Of a stretch of DNA of 41,070 nt, positions 9,674-18,826 are shown piece by piece. Each line of letters opens with the position of its first letter. The first letter of the stretch is position 1. Source of the DNA: Burkholderiaceae bacterium (GTDB lineage: Bacteria; Pseudomonadota; Gammaproteobacteria; Burkholderiales; Burkholderiaceae_C); the NCBI GenBank assembly GCA_023954035.1, contig JAMLIT010000033.1, positions 1-41,070 of the forward strand, read 5' to 3'. Below the pieces are notes generated by a model that did no database searches, was not told where the DNA came from, and worked only from the letters and a program-made list of their open reading frames with translations. Both the position numbers and the translations under genes were made by a program.

Positions 9674-11464
9674 TCAGAAAGCATCCAGGGCCAGCTCGGT
9701 CACGCTGCCTGCGCCGGCCACGATGGCGTCGCGCATTCCGGGAATGCTGCTCAGCACATGGTCGGCGTAGAACTGTGCGGTCACTATCTTGGCCTGCATG
9801 AAGGCCGTGTCCTGTCCCTTCTGCAACAGCGCATCGGCCACCAGCAGCGAGCGCGCCAATTGCCAGCCGGCCACCAAGCGGCCCGCCAGCAGCAAGTACG
9901 GCACGCTGCCGGCAAAGACGGCGTTGGGGGACGACTTGCCGTGCTTGACGACGAACTCCACCACGTCAAGGTAGGCCAGGCGCGCCGTCTCAAGCCGCGC
10001 CGCCACCGTTTGCGCAGCGCCGCTGCTGTTGGCATGCAAGGCCGCCTCGGTCCGCTCGATCTGCGCGGCAATGGCGCGGGCCACAGCCCCGCCGTCGCGC
10101 GCCGTCTTGCGGCCCACCAGGTCGTTGGCCTGGATGGCGGTGGTGCCCTCGTAGATGGTGAGAATGCGCGCGTCGCGGTAATACTGCGCGGCGCCGGTTT
10201 CCTCGATGAAGCCCATGCCACCGTGCACCTGCACGCCCATGCTGGTCACGTCGATGCTCATGTCGGTGCTGTAGCCCTTGACCAGCGGCACCATGAATTC
10301 GTAGAAGGCCGCGCTGTCCTTGCGCACCTGCGCATCGGCATGGTGGTGGGCAGCGTCGTACGCGGCCGCCGCCACGGTGGCCATGGCGCGGCAGCCCTCA
10401 GTGTGGGCGCGCATGGTCATGAGCATGCGGCGCACGTCGGGGTGGTGAATGATGGTGGCGCTCTCCTTCATGCTGCCATCCACGGGCCGGCTCTGCACGC
10501 GCTCGCGTGCGTAGGCCACGGCCTTCTGGTAGGCGCGCTCGGCAATGGCAATGCCCTGCATGCCGACGGCGTAGCGCGCGGCGTTCATCATGATGAACAT
10601 GTACTCGAGGCCGCGGTTCTCCTCACCGACGAGGTAGCCCACAGCGCCTGCGTTGTCGCCAAACTGCAGTACCGCGGTCGGGCTGGCCTTGATGCCCAGC
10701 TTGTGCTCGATGCTGACGCAGTGCGCGTCGTTGCGGGCGCCCAAGCTGCCGTCGTCGTTCACGATGAACTTGGGCACCACGAACAGGCTGATGCCCTTCA
10801 CACCTTCCGGCGCGCCCTGCACACGGGCCAGCACCAGATGGACGATGTTCTCGGCCATGTCGTGCTCACCATAGGTGATGAAAATCTTGGTGCCGAACAC
10901 CTTGTAGGTTCCGTCGCCCTGAGGCTCGGCGCGGGTGCGCACCAGCGCCAGGTCAGAGCCCGCCTGTGGCTCGGTGAGGTTCATGGTGCCGGTCCATTGG
11001 CCCGTTACCAGCTTTTCGAGGTAAGTCGTCTTGAGTGCATCGCTGCCGGCGGTCAGCAAGGCCTCGATGGCGCCGTCGGTGAGCAAGGGGCACAGCGCAA
11101 AGCTCATGTTGGCGCTGTTGATCATTTCGATGCAGGCCGCGCCAATGGTCTTGGGCAGGCCTTGGCCGCCAAAATCCTGCGGGTGCTGCAGACCTTGCCA
11201 TCCGCCCTCGGTGTATTGCCTGTAGGCGTCCTGGAAACCCGGGGTGGTCTGCACCGCGCCGCTCTTGAACGCGGAAGGATTTTGGTCGCCTTCCCAATTG
11301 AGCGGTGCGAGCACACCCTCGGCCAGTTTGGCGCACTCCTGCAGCACGGCGCGGGCGGTGTCCAGGCCGGCGTCCTCAAAACCGGGCATTTGCGCAACCT
11401 GGTCGATCTGAGCGAGATGCTCGATGTCGAAAAGCATGTCCTTGAGCGGGGCGGTGTAACTCAT
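9674..11464 (-). CDS. Acyl-CoA dehydrogenase, long (DmdC-like) family
   Basis: FAD enzyme that introduces the alpha-beta double bond in acyl-CoA and hands electrons to ETF. At 596 residues it belongs to the longer group that includes 3-methylmercaptopropionyl-CoA dehydrogenase (DmdC) and carries an extra C-terminal domain. The substrate/FAD segment MNLTEPQAGSD is at 161-171, and the catalytic glutamate is probably E439 in ILTIYEGTTAIQAND. ATG at 11464 has GGAG upstream. It lies directly downstream of etfBA, its probable electron acceptor, but a terminator at 11492-11521 separates them, so it may have its own promoter or depend on read-through. Chain-length or sulfur-substrate preference cannot be read from sequence alone. 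Confidence 0.92.
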   Translation of the reverse strand: MSYTAPLKDMLFDIEHLAQIDQVAQMPGFEDAGLDTARAVLQECAKLAEGVLAPLNWEGDQNPSAFKSGAVQTTPGFQDAYRQYTEGGWQGLQHPQDFGGQGLPKTIGAACIEMINSANMSFALCPLLTDGAIEALLTAGSDALKTTYLEKLVTGQWTGTMNLTEPQAGSDLALVRTRAEPQGDGTYKVFGTKIFITYGEHDMAENIVHLVLARVQGAPEGVKGISLFVVPKFIVNDDGSLGARNDAHCVSIEHKLGIKASPTAVLQFGDNAGAVGYLVGEENRGLEYMFIMMNAARYAVGMQGIAIAERAYQKAVAYARERVQSRPVDGSMKESATIIHHPDVRRMLMTMRAHTEGCRAMATVAAAAYDAAHHHADAQVRKDSAAFYEFMVPLVKGYSTDMSIDVTSMGVQVHGGMGFIEETGAAQYYRDARILTIYEGTTAIQANDLVGRKTARDGGAVARAIAAQIERTEAALHANSSGAAQTVAARLETARLAYLDVVEFVVKHGKSSPNAVFAGSVPYLLLAGRLVAGWQLARSLLVADALLQKGQDTAFMQAKIVTAQFYADHVLSSIPGMRDAIVAGAGSVTELALDAF

Positions 11465-11491
11465 GGGGTCTCCGGAAGCTTGAAACTCTTG

Positions 11492-11521
11492 AAAAAAAAG
11501 GCACCGCCAGCGATGCCTTTT
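11492..11521 (-). terminator. Intrinsic terminator after etfA
   Basis: On the minus strand AAAAGGCA pairs with TGCCTTTT around a ten-base loop and continues into a run of eight T residues. It lies 17 bases past the etfA stop and before the acyl-CoA dehydrogenase start. Confidence 0.85.
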
Positions 11522-11538
11522 GGATGGACCAAGCGCGC

Positions 11539-12471
11539 CTACAGCGCCTTGACCAGCTCGGGAATGGCGGTGAACAGATCGGCTTCGAGACCGTAGTCCG
11601 CCACACTGAAGATGGGCGCCTCGGCGTCCTTGTTGATCGCCACGATCACCTTGGAATCCTTCATGCCGGCCAGGTGCTGGATGGCGCCCGAGATGCCAGC
11701 CGCAATATAGAGCTGGGGCGCGACAATCTTGCCGGTCTGGCCGACCTGCAGGTCGTTCGGTGCGTAGCCTGCATCGACGGCGGCGCGGCTGGCGCCGATG
11801 GCGGCGCCCAGCTTGTCGGCCAGCGGTGTCATGACTTCGTCGAACTTTTCCTTGCTCCCAAGTGCCCGGCCACCCGAGACAATGATCTTGGCGGCTGTCA
11901 GATCGGGGCGGTCGTTCTTGGCAATTTCGCTACCCACAAAGCTGCTCTTGCCTGCGTCTGCAACGGCATCGATCTTCTCGACGCTGGCGCTGCCACCGGT
12001 GGCGGCCGCTGCGTCAAAGCCGGTGCCACGCACGGTGATGACTTTGGTCGCATCCTGGCTTTGCACCGTGGCAATGGCGTTGCCGGCGTAGATCGGGCGC
12101 TCGAAGGTATCGGGGCTGTCCACCTTGCTGATGTCGCTGATCTGCGCCACGTCGAGCTTGGCGGCAACGCGCGGCGCCACGTTCTTGCCACCAGCCGTAG
12201 CGGCGAACAGGATGTGGCTGTAGTTGCTGGCAACCGCCAGCACCTGGGCAGCGACGTTCTCGGCCAGCCCATGCTCCAGCGCGGCGGCGTCGGCGTGCAG
12301 CACTTTGGTGACGCCGGCAATCTTCGCCGCGGCTTCTGCAGCAGGGCCGGCGTTGTGGCCGGCGACCAGCACGTGGACCTCACCGCCGCACTGGCTGGCT
12401 GCGGTGACGGTGTTGAGAGTGGCGCCCTTGAGGCTGGCGTTGTCGTGTTCTGCGATGACGAGTGCGGTCAT
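11539..12471 (-). CDS. etfA: Electron transfer flavoprotein, alpha subunit
   Basis: Large subunit of the soluble FAD/AMP heterodimer that carries electrons from acyl-CoA dehydrogenases to ETF:quinone oxidoreductase. The 310-residue length is typical. The C-terminal FAD domain is clear, with the signature [17 protein letters not shown] at 254-270 followed by KVIVAINKD to residue 282. AAGGAG precedes the ATG at 12471. It lies 11 bases behind etfB in the usual betaproteobacterial order etfB-etfA, closed by the terminator at 11492-11521. Confidence 0.97.
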   Translation of the reverse strand: MTALVIAEHDNASLKGATLNTVTAASQCGGEVHVLVAGHNAGPAAEAAAKIAGVTKVLHADAAALEHGLAENVAAQVLAVASNYSHILFAATAGGKNVAPRVAAKLDVAQISDISKVDSPDTFERPIYAGNAIATVQSQDATKVITVRGTGFDAAAATGGSASVEKIDAVADAGKSSFVGSEIAKNDRPDLTAAKIIVSGGRALGSKEKFDEVMTPLADKLGAAIGASRAAVDAGYAPNDLQVGQTGKIVAPQLYIAAGISGAIQHLAGMKDSKVIVAINKDAEAPIFSVADYGLEADLFTAIPELVKAL

Positions 12472-12482
12472 TCTTGTTCTCC

Positions 12483-13232
12483 TTAGAGCACTTTGGCTTC
12501 GTTCTTGAGCTTGTCGACCAGGGTGGCGACGTCAGGCACTTTGATGCCGGCACCGCGCTTGGGCGGCTCGCTGACCTTGAGCGTCTTCAGGCGGGGCGTC
12601 ACGTCGACACCAAGGTCTTCGGGCTTCAGGTTCTCAAGCGGCTTCTTCTTGGCCTTCATGATGTTGGGCAGCGTGACGTAGCGCGGCTCGTTCAGGCGCA
12701 GGTCGGTGGTGATGACCGCAGGCAGGCTGAGCGAGAGCGTCTCGGCGCCGCCGTCAATTTCACGCGTGACGCTGACTTTGTCGGCCGTGAGTTCCACCTT
12801 GCTGGCGAACGTGGCCTGGGGCAGATCGCACAGCGCGGCGAGCATCTGGCCGGTCTGGTTGGCGTCGTCGTCGATGGCCTGCTTGCCAAGGATGACGAGT
12901 TGGGGCTGCTCCTTGTCGACCAGCGCCTTGAGCAGCTTGGCGACGGCCAGGGGCTGGAGTTCTTCACTGGTTTCGACCAGGATGGCGCGGTCTGCGCCAA
13001 TGGCCATGGCAGTGCGCAGGGTTTCCTGGCACTGGGCGACGCCGCAGGAGACGGCAACGATTTCCGTCACCAGGCCTTTTTCCTTCAGACGCACGGCTTC
13101 TTCGACGGCGATTTCGTCAAAGGGATTCATGCTCATCTTGACGTTGGCAATGTCCACACCGCTGTTGTCCGATTTCACACGGACCTTGACGTTGTAGTCC
13201 ACCACGCGCTTGACAGGGACCAAGACCTTCAT
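12483..13232 (-). CDS. etfB: Electron transfer flavoprotein, beta subunit
   Basis: Small ETF subunit, 249 residues, which binds AMP and provides the docking surface for dehydrogenases. It begins [20 protein letters not shown], the standard EtfB N-terminus, and contains the recognition-loop region with [16 protein letters not shown] near residues 120-135. GGAG lies nine bases before the ATG. It is first gene of etfBA. A 12-base palindrome (13265-13276) sits in its leader and is the likely regulator site. Confidence 0.97.
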   Translation of the reverse strand: MKVLVPVKRVVDYNVKVRVKSDNSGVDIANVKMSMNPFDEIAVEEAVRLKEKGLVTEIVAVSCGVAQCQETLRTAMAIGADRAILVETSEELQPLAVAKLLKALVDKEQPQLVILGKQAIDDDANQTGQMLAALCDLPQATFASKVELTADKVSVTREIDGGAETLSLSLPAVITTDLRLNEPRYVTLPNIMKAKKKPLENLKPEDLGVDVTPRLKTLKVSEPPKRGAGIKVPDVATLVDKLKNEAKVL

Positions 13233-13264
13233 TGCTGCGGCTCCTTAGAGTGGGTTGAATTGAC

Positions 13265-13288
13265 GTTTACGTAAACCAGATCATTCTA
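13265..13288 (-). promoter_or_regulatory. Palindromic operator GTTTACGTAAAC and -10 candidate before etfB
   Basis: GTTTACGTAAAC (13265-13276) is a perfect palindrome 33 bases before etfB. In gene direction it continues as GTAAACGTCAA. From memory this resembles the site proposed for the MerR-family regulator LiuR of branched-chain and fatty-acid catabolism; that identity is inference. A -10-like TAGAAT lies just upstream at 13283-13288. A perfect TATAAT at 13355-13360, overlapping the end of the mscS-type gene, is a second promoter candidate with a longer leader. In both cases the palindrome would lie downstream of the promoter, a repressor-like position. Confidence 0.6.
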
Positions 13289-13355
13289 TGACGCGCATTC
13301 CCGCCATCCCCAGGGTACCGGATGCATCAAAAACGAACGATCGTGCTTTTTCGAA

Positions 13356-14717
13356 TTATAGGGCACTTGTAGCCGCCTGTGCCGAGTCCGGTGGCACATT
13401 CGGCACCATCGCCCCGGCCGCGGCAGGCCCGCCAGGCGCGCCAGAGCCGGTCGCTTGAATTTGCACCACGCGCTGCGGAAACGGAATCTCGATGCCATGG
13501 GCGCGCAGCGCGCGCAGAATGGCAAGGTTGACGTCCGAGCGCAGTGACAGCGTGCCGTTTTCCGGGTCCACGATCCAAAAGCCCAGCGTGAACTCCAGCC
13601 CATCGGCACCAAAGGCAGACAGCGCAGCCGAGGGCGCGGGGTCCCGGAGCACGCGCGGGCTGGCAAAAGCCGCTTCCCGCAGCAAGCGCATCACCAAGTC
13701 CACATCGCTGCCATAGCCGACACTCACCACGGTGGACTGCCAGACGCGAGGATCGGCGAGCGACAGGTTTTCCACACGCTGCGAAATCAGCATCTCGTTG
13801 GGCACGATGGATTCACGTCCCGCGGGCGAGCGAATTACGGTGTAGCGGCCCGTGATGTCGGTAATTCGCCCTTCGAAGCCATCGACCCGTACGCTGTCGC
13901 CAATGCGCAGGCTGCGTTCGGCCAAGATGACGAAGCCGCTGACATAGTTGGCAGCCAGCTTCTGCAGGCCCAGGCCAATGCCCACGCCCACCGCGCCGCC
14001 GAGCACCGACAAGGCCGTCAGGTCGATGCCCGCCGCTGAGAGCGCAAACATCAGTCCGACAAAAAGCAACAGCGCACGAATGGCATTGCTCAGCGCCTTG
14101 CGCACCGAAAGACCGCTGCCGGTGGCCGAGCGCAGCAACCAGGACTCCAGCACCGAGGAAACCCACAGCGCCGCCAGGAGCACCACGCCCGCAGTGATGG
14201 CGCCTTCCAGAACGGTGCGCACCGACATCTCGGAACTGCCCATCTTCCACCGTACCTCGCCGAGCGTGTCGAGCGCGCGCGGCAATACCCCCGTGACCCA
14301 AAGCACCATGGCTCCCCAGGCCAGCCAGGAAATCGTGCGCTCAATGTCGCCCAGCCACTGGGCCTGCGGAAACGCCGCCTGCAGCACCTTGGCGCCTGTG
14401 CGAATCACCGCCAGCGACAGGAGCGCCGGAATCACCAGCCGAAACGCCGCCAGGGGAATGTGCTCATCCACGAAATTGCGCGCCACATAGCCAAAGACCA
14501 GCAGTACCAGGGGAAACAGCGCCCCATCCACAAGGCGGCGGCCGAACAGGATGGAATCGGGGTCGCGCCGTCCGCTCAAGCGGCGCAGCGCAGCCACAAA
14601 GACCCATGCGAGCACCAGCGCCGCCACCGCGGCGGCCAGCTCAACCAGTACCGTGGGCTGCGCCAGTGCAACCCACTTGCGACCCAGTTCGTCGAGCAGC
14701 GGGCCGTTGGCGGGCAT
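13356..14717 (-). CDS. MscS-family mechanosensitive ion channel
   Basis: Inner-membrane channel of 453 residues, expected to open under membrane tension to release solutes after osmotic downshock. It has extra N-terminal transmembrane helices before the conserved core. The pore-lining helix with its Gly/Ala pattern is at about 233-265 (VGVGIGLGLQKLAANYVSGF), followed by the beta domain with RIGDSVRV and VPNEMLIS. The C-terminal tail is Ala/Pro/Gly-rich and probably disordered. Its ATG overlaps the stop of the upstream crotonase-fold gene by one base, which points to translational coupling and a shared leftward operon. Confidence 0.92.
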   Translation of the reverse strand: MPANGPLLDELGRKWVALAQPTVLVELAAAVAALVLAWVFVAALRRLSGRRDPDSILFGRRLVDGALFPLVLLVFGYVARNFVDEHIPLAAFRLVIPALLSLAVIRTGAKVLQAAFPQAQWLGDIERTISWLAWGAMVLWVTGVLPRALDTLGEVRWKMGSSEMSVRTVLEGAITAGVVLLAALWVSSVLESWLLRSATGSGLSVRKALSNAIRALLLFVGLMFALSAAGIDLTALSVLGGAVGVGIGLGLQKLAANYVSGFVILAERSLRIGDSVRVDGFEGRITDITGRYTVIRSPAGRESIVPNEMLISQRVENLSLADPRVWQSTVVSVGYGSDVDLVMRLLREAAFASPRVLRDPAPSAALSAFGADGLEFTLGFWIVDPENGTLSLRSDVNLAILRALRAHGIEIPFPQRVVQIQATGSGAPGGPAAAGAMVPNVPPDSAQAATSAL

Positions 14718-15517
14718 CAGAGTTTCCAGTGGGGTTTGCGCTTTTCGGCAAAGGCGCGCGCGCCTTCCTGCGCGGCCTCGTCCATCATGTTGACGGCCAT
14801 GGTCTGACCGGCGATCTGGTAGGCCGCTTCCAGGCCCAGCTCGCGCTGGCGGTAGACCAAAGCCTTGCCCATGGCCACCGCGGCGCGCGGCTTCTCGAGG
14901 ATAGCCTGCACCAGGCGCTCGACTTCGGCATCCAGCGCTTCCAGGGGCACGACGCGGTTGACCAGTCCCTCAGCGAGCGCCGTCTGCGCATCGATAAAGT
15001 CGCCCGTGAGCAACATTTCCATGGCGCGCTTGGCCGGCACGTTGCGCACCAGCGGCACGCTGGGCGTGGCACAGAAGAGGCCGTAGTGAATGCCACTGGT
15101 GGCAAAGGTGGCGCCTTCGGCCGCCACGGCCAGATCGCACTGCGCCACCAACTGGCAGCCCGCCGCCGTGGCCATGCCGTGCACCCGTGCGATCACCGGC
15201 ACGTCGAGCTTGTGCAGCGACAGCATCATGCGGCTGCACTGTGCAAACAGCTGTTGGTACCAGGCCAGGTCGGGGTGCGCCGCCATGTCCTTCAAATTGT
15301 GGCCGGCGCAAAAGGCCTTGCCCGCGCCTGCCAGCACCACCACGCGGACCGCTTCGTCCCCGACCAGTGCATCGATCGCGCCCTGCAACGCGGCAAGCAT
15401 CTCGGAACCGAGCGCATTGAAGCGGGCCGGATCGTTCAAGGTCAGGGTGGCGACGCCACGCGCGTCGCGTTGCTGATGCAGCAAGGCACTCGTGGCTTCT
15501 GGCGATGTGGAACTCAT
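14717..15517 (-). CDS. Crotonase-fold protein (ECHDC3-like), both catalytic Glu absent
   Basis: Enoyl-CoA hydratase/isomerase superfamily protein of 266 residues. Oxyanion-hole segments are present: FCAGHNLK near 69-76 and HGMATAAGCQL at 113-123. The two glutamates that hydrate the double bond in true enoyl-CoA hydratase are replaced: the first falls on Q122 (CQLVAQCD), the second on a glycine in TSGIHYGLF near 141-149. Classical hydratase activity is therefore doubtful; CoA binding and another crotonase-type reaction remain possible. Similar sequences are usually labelled enoyl-CoA hydratase and resemble mitochondrial ECHDC3. The ATG at 15517 has GGAG eight bases upstream; a TTG four codons earlier is a poorer start. 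It overlaps the mscS-type gene by one base. Confidence 0.82.
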   Translation of the reverse strand: MSSTSPEATSALLHQQRDARGVATLTLNDPARFNALGSEMLAALQGAIDALVGDEAVRVVVLAGAGKAFCAGHNLKDMAAHPDLAWYQQLFAQCSRMMLSLHKLDVPVIARVHGMATAAGCQLVAQCDLAVAAEGATFATSGIHYGLFCATPSVPLVRNVPAKRAMEMLLTGDFIDAQTALAEGLVNRVVPLEALDAEVERLVQAILEKPRAAVAMGKALVYRQRELGLEAAYQIAGQTMAVNMMDEAAQEGARAFAEKRKPHWKL

Positions 15518-15556
15518 CAAACTCTCCAAGTGATTGCCGGCTGCATCCCCGCTCGC

Positions 15557-15763
15557 TCAAGAACCAGCCCACGGCCAAGGCTTGCTCATCACGACAAAGA
15601 CGCCGGCCAAAACATACATAGCAACAAAGAGATAAAAAAGAACGGGATTGTCTTCCCGGGTGTACGTGTTTGCCTTGAACCCACGCGAGCCGGCCATTAC
15701 TTCGCCCGCCCAGAACCCCCAGATGCCGACAGCGATCAGCACCATGCCAAGAAATGCGAACAT
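15557..15763 (-). CDS. Small two-helix membrane protein, unknown function
   Basis: A 68-residue protein with one hydrophobic segment at about residues 2-22 and a second at 42-60. They are joined by a polar loop (GSRGFKANTYTREDN). I do not recognise the family. It sits 17 bases after the HDAC-family gene and 39 bases before the crotonase-fold gene on the same strand. Reality as a gene is supported by its position in the leftward operon, typical codon use and a plausible GGGG-type ribosome site. Confidence 0.6.
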   Translation of the reverse strand: MFAFLGMVLIAVGIWGFWAGEVMAGSRGFKANTYTREDNPVLFYLFVAMYVLAGVFVVMSKPWPWAGS

Positions 15764-15780
15764 CGGCGCGGGCCCCTGAT

Positions 15781-16734
15781 TCAGAGATCTGCGAGCACGC
15801 GCACATGGGCTTCCACGCTCAGCGCCAGCGCGCGCATCACGTAGCCGCCTTCCAGGCAGGAGACGATGCGACCCTGCGCGTACTTGTTGGCCACATCCTT
15901 GATTCGCTGCGTGATCCAGGCGTAGTCCTGCTCTGTCAGGCCCATCTGTCCCATGTCGTCGTCGCGGTGGGCGTCAAAGCCGGCGCTGATGAAAATCATC
16001 TCGGGCTTGAAAGCTTCCAGGCGCGGAATCCACATGATTTCGATGAGTTCGCGCACCTCCATGCCCTTGGTATAGGCCGGCACTGGCACGTTGACCATGT
16101 TGGGCGCCGGCGACTGGTCTCCGCTGTAGGGATAGAACGGGTGCTGAAAGAAGCTCACCATCAAGGCGCGCTCGTCGCCGGCCAGGATGTTCTCGGTGCC
16201 GTTGCCGTGGTGCACGTCGAAATCGACCACGGCCACGCGCTTGAGCTGGTGGCGCTCCAGCGCGTATTTGGCGGCCACCGCCACGTTGTTGAAAAAGCAA
16301 AATCCCATGGCCTTGTCGCGGCAGGCATGGTGGCCCGGCGGGCGCACGGCGCAAAACGCGTTCTCAAGCTCTCCCGCAATCACCGCGTCGGTGGCGGCCA
16401 TGGCCGCGCCGGCCGAGCGCAGTGCCGCCTTCCACGTATGGGCGTTGATGGAGGTATCCGGGTCCATCTGGGTGTAGGACGGCCCGCCCGCGTCCATCTC
16501 CTCGCGCAGCCAGTCGGTCAGGCCGCGCATGGACGCAATGTGCAGCCGGGTGTGCGCCAGCTCAACGTCGGCCAGCGCCGCTTCCGGCGCTTCAAAATGC
16601 TCCAGCGCATCGGACACCCCGGTGATCAACAGCCGGTCTTCGATCGCGTCAAGCCGTTCAGGGCATTCGGGATGGCCAGGGCCCATCTCGTGCAGTTTGC
16701 AGTCGCGGTGGGTGAAATAACCCGTCTTGCCCAT
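15781..16734 (-). CDS. Histone-deacetylase-family amidohydrolase
   Basis: A zinc-dependent deacetylase of the class II HDAC/acetylpolyamine amidohydrolase superfamily, 317 residues. All hallmark residues are visible: HPECPERL at 21-28, RPPGHHA with H135/H136, DFDVHHGNGTE with zinc ligands D173 and H175, SAGFDAHRDD with D254, and the transition-state tyrosine Y298 in LEGGY. In bacteria the substrates may be acetyl-lysine proteins, acetylpolyamines or small amides. The ATG at 16734 has GGAG upstream. It heads the leftward group with the small membrane protein, crotonase-fold protein and MscS-type channel, and is divergent from moxR with 53 bases between. The presence of acs nearby makes protein deacetylation an appealing but untested role. 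Confidence 0.93.
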   Translation of the reverse strand: MGKTGYFTHRDCKLHEMGPGHPECPERLDAIEDRLLITGVSDALEHFEAPEAALADVELAHTRLHIASMRGLTDWLREEMDAGGPSYTQMDPDTSINAHTWKAALRSAGAAMAATDAVIAGELENAFCAVRPPGHHACRDKAMGFCFFNNVAVAAKYALERHQLKRVAVVDFDVHHGNGTENILAGDERALMVSFFQHPFYPYSGDQSPAPNMVNVPVPAYTKGMEVRELIEIMWIPRLEAFKPEMIFISAGFDAHRDDDMGQMGLTEQDYAWITQRIKDVANKYAQGRIVSCLEGGYVMRALALSVEAHVRVLADL

Positions 16735-16787
16735 AGTCTTGTCTCCCCGCTCAGCTTGTTCTGCGGATTTTCGGATAACGTCGCGGG

Positions 16788-17708
<921 letters not shown>

Positions 17709-17724
17709 GGCGCTGTCTGTGCCA

Positions 17725-18735
17725 ATGCAGGCTGCAACGCGTACTTCCGTCCAAGTGGCTGCGCGCCTGAACCCCGCAGCCCTGGCGCGGAGGCGCTTTC
17801 GCGTCTGGTGGATGGCGCGGCTGCCGCGCACCGACACCACGCTGCTCACCCAACGCAATGTCTACATTCTGCCCACAGGCGCCGGCTGGATGTTGGCGCT
17901 CACCCTGCTGGTGCTGCTGGTGGCGTCGATCAACTTCCAGCTGAACCTGGGCTACCTGCTCACGTTTTTGCTGGCCGGCAGCGCCGTGGCGGGCATGCAT
18001 ATCTGCCACGGGACGCTGCGCGGACTGTCCCTGCACCTCAAGCCGCCGGCGCCGCACTTTGCCGGCGACAGCGCGGCGCTGGAGGTGCAACTGAGCAGCG
18101 AGCGGCGCACGCCCCGCATGGCGATCGCCCTGGCAGTGCAAGGCAGCGGCCAGTGGTCTTGGACCGACGTGCCGGCCCAGGGCACAGCCCTGGTGCAAGT
18201 CGCTTTCGCACCGGCGCGGCGCGGTCTGCACGATGTGCCCGTGCTCATTGCGGAAACGCGTTTTCCGCTGGGAACTTTTCGTGTTTGGGCGCTGTGGCGA
18301 CCCGCCGCCCAGGTGCTCGTCTATCCCACGCCGGAACCGCACCCGCCCGCGCTGCCGCCGGGCGATAGTCTGGGCGGCGACGCGCCCAGCACGCACAGCG
18401 CGGGCAGCGGCGAGTTCGACGGCGTGCGCGCCTACCGCCGGGGCGATCCGCAAAAGCTGGTGGTCTGGAAGAAAGCCGCGCAGGCCATGGCCACGGGCAC
18501 CGACGCGCTCGTCAGCCGCGACACCCAGCAAAGCCAGCGCAGCGAACTGTGGCTGGAGCCCGGCCGCACCGGCCTGGTCGACCCGGAAGCACGCATTGCG
18601 CGTTTGACCGCCTGGGTGCTGCAAGCCGACCGGCTGGGTCTGCGCTATGGCCTGCGCCTAGCAGGCAGCGTGGTGCCACAAGGCAGCGGCGCGGCGCAGC
18701 GCCTGCGCTGCCTGGAGGCACTGGCGCTGTGTTGA
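17725..18735 (+). CDS. DUF58 domain protein
   Basis: A 336-residue protein with two adjacent hydrophobic segments (about 48-65 and 70-90) and a soluble C-terminal part containing the DUF58 signature FDGVRAYRRGDPQKLVVWK near 232-250. DUF58 proteins regularly travel with MoxR ATPases and von Willebrand or transglutaminase proteins; biochemical function is undefined. ATG at 17725 is preferred to an in-frame GTG two codons earlier. It follows moxR by 16 bases. The next gene is separated by 91 bases that hold repeat copy 3. Confidence 0.88.
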   Translation: MQAATRTSVQVAARLNPAALARRRFRVWWMARLPRTDTTLLTQRNVYILPTGAGWMLALTLLVLLVASINFQLNLGYLLTFLLAGSAVAGMHICHGTLRGLSLHLKPPAPHFAGDSAALEVQLSSERRTPRMAIALAVQGSGQWSWTDVPAQGTALVQVAFAPARRGLHDVPVLIAETRFPLGTFRVWALWRPAAQVLVYPTPEPHPPALPPGDSLGGDAPSTHSAGSGEFDGVRAYRRGDPQKLVVWKKAAQAMATGTDALVSRDTQQSQRSELWLEPGRTGLVDPEARIARLTAWVLQADRLGLRYGLRLAGSVVPQGSGAAQRLRCLEALALC

Positions 18736-18755
18736 ATTTCAAGCCGAAATTTTTA

Positions 18756-18811
18756 GTAAAAATGGCCTTTAGCGCTTATTTTACAAACGTTAGCAGCTAT
18801 TTGTTTGATAG
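18756..18811 (+). repeat. Intergenic repeat, copy 3
   Basis: Contains TTTAGCGCTTATT and TTAGCAGCTAT, flanked by AT-rich ends. The inner dyad is degenerate compared with copy 1. It fills most of the gap between the DUF58 and transglutaminase genes, ending 15 bases before the tgpA-type start codon, so it occupies the leader of that gene inside an otherwise tight cluster. Confidence 0.75.
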
Positions 18812-18826
18812 CATCTGGATGCCCGC

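Noticed and set aside
13325-13352. A/T-flanked dyad between mscS and etfB as an mscS terminator
   Set aside because: On pairing by hand the stem contains several mismatches and only CGATCG pairs well, so it does not qualify as a terminator.
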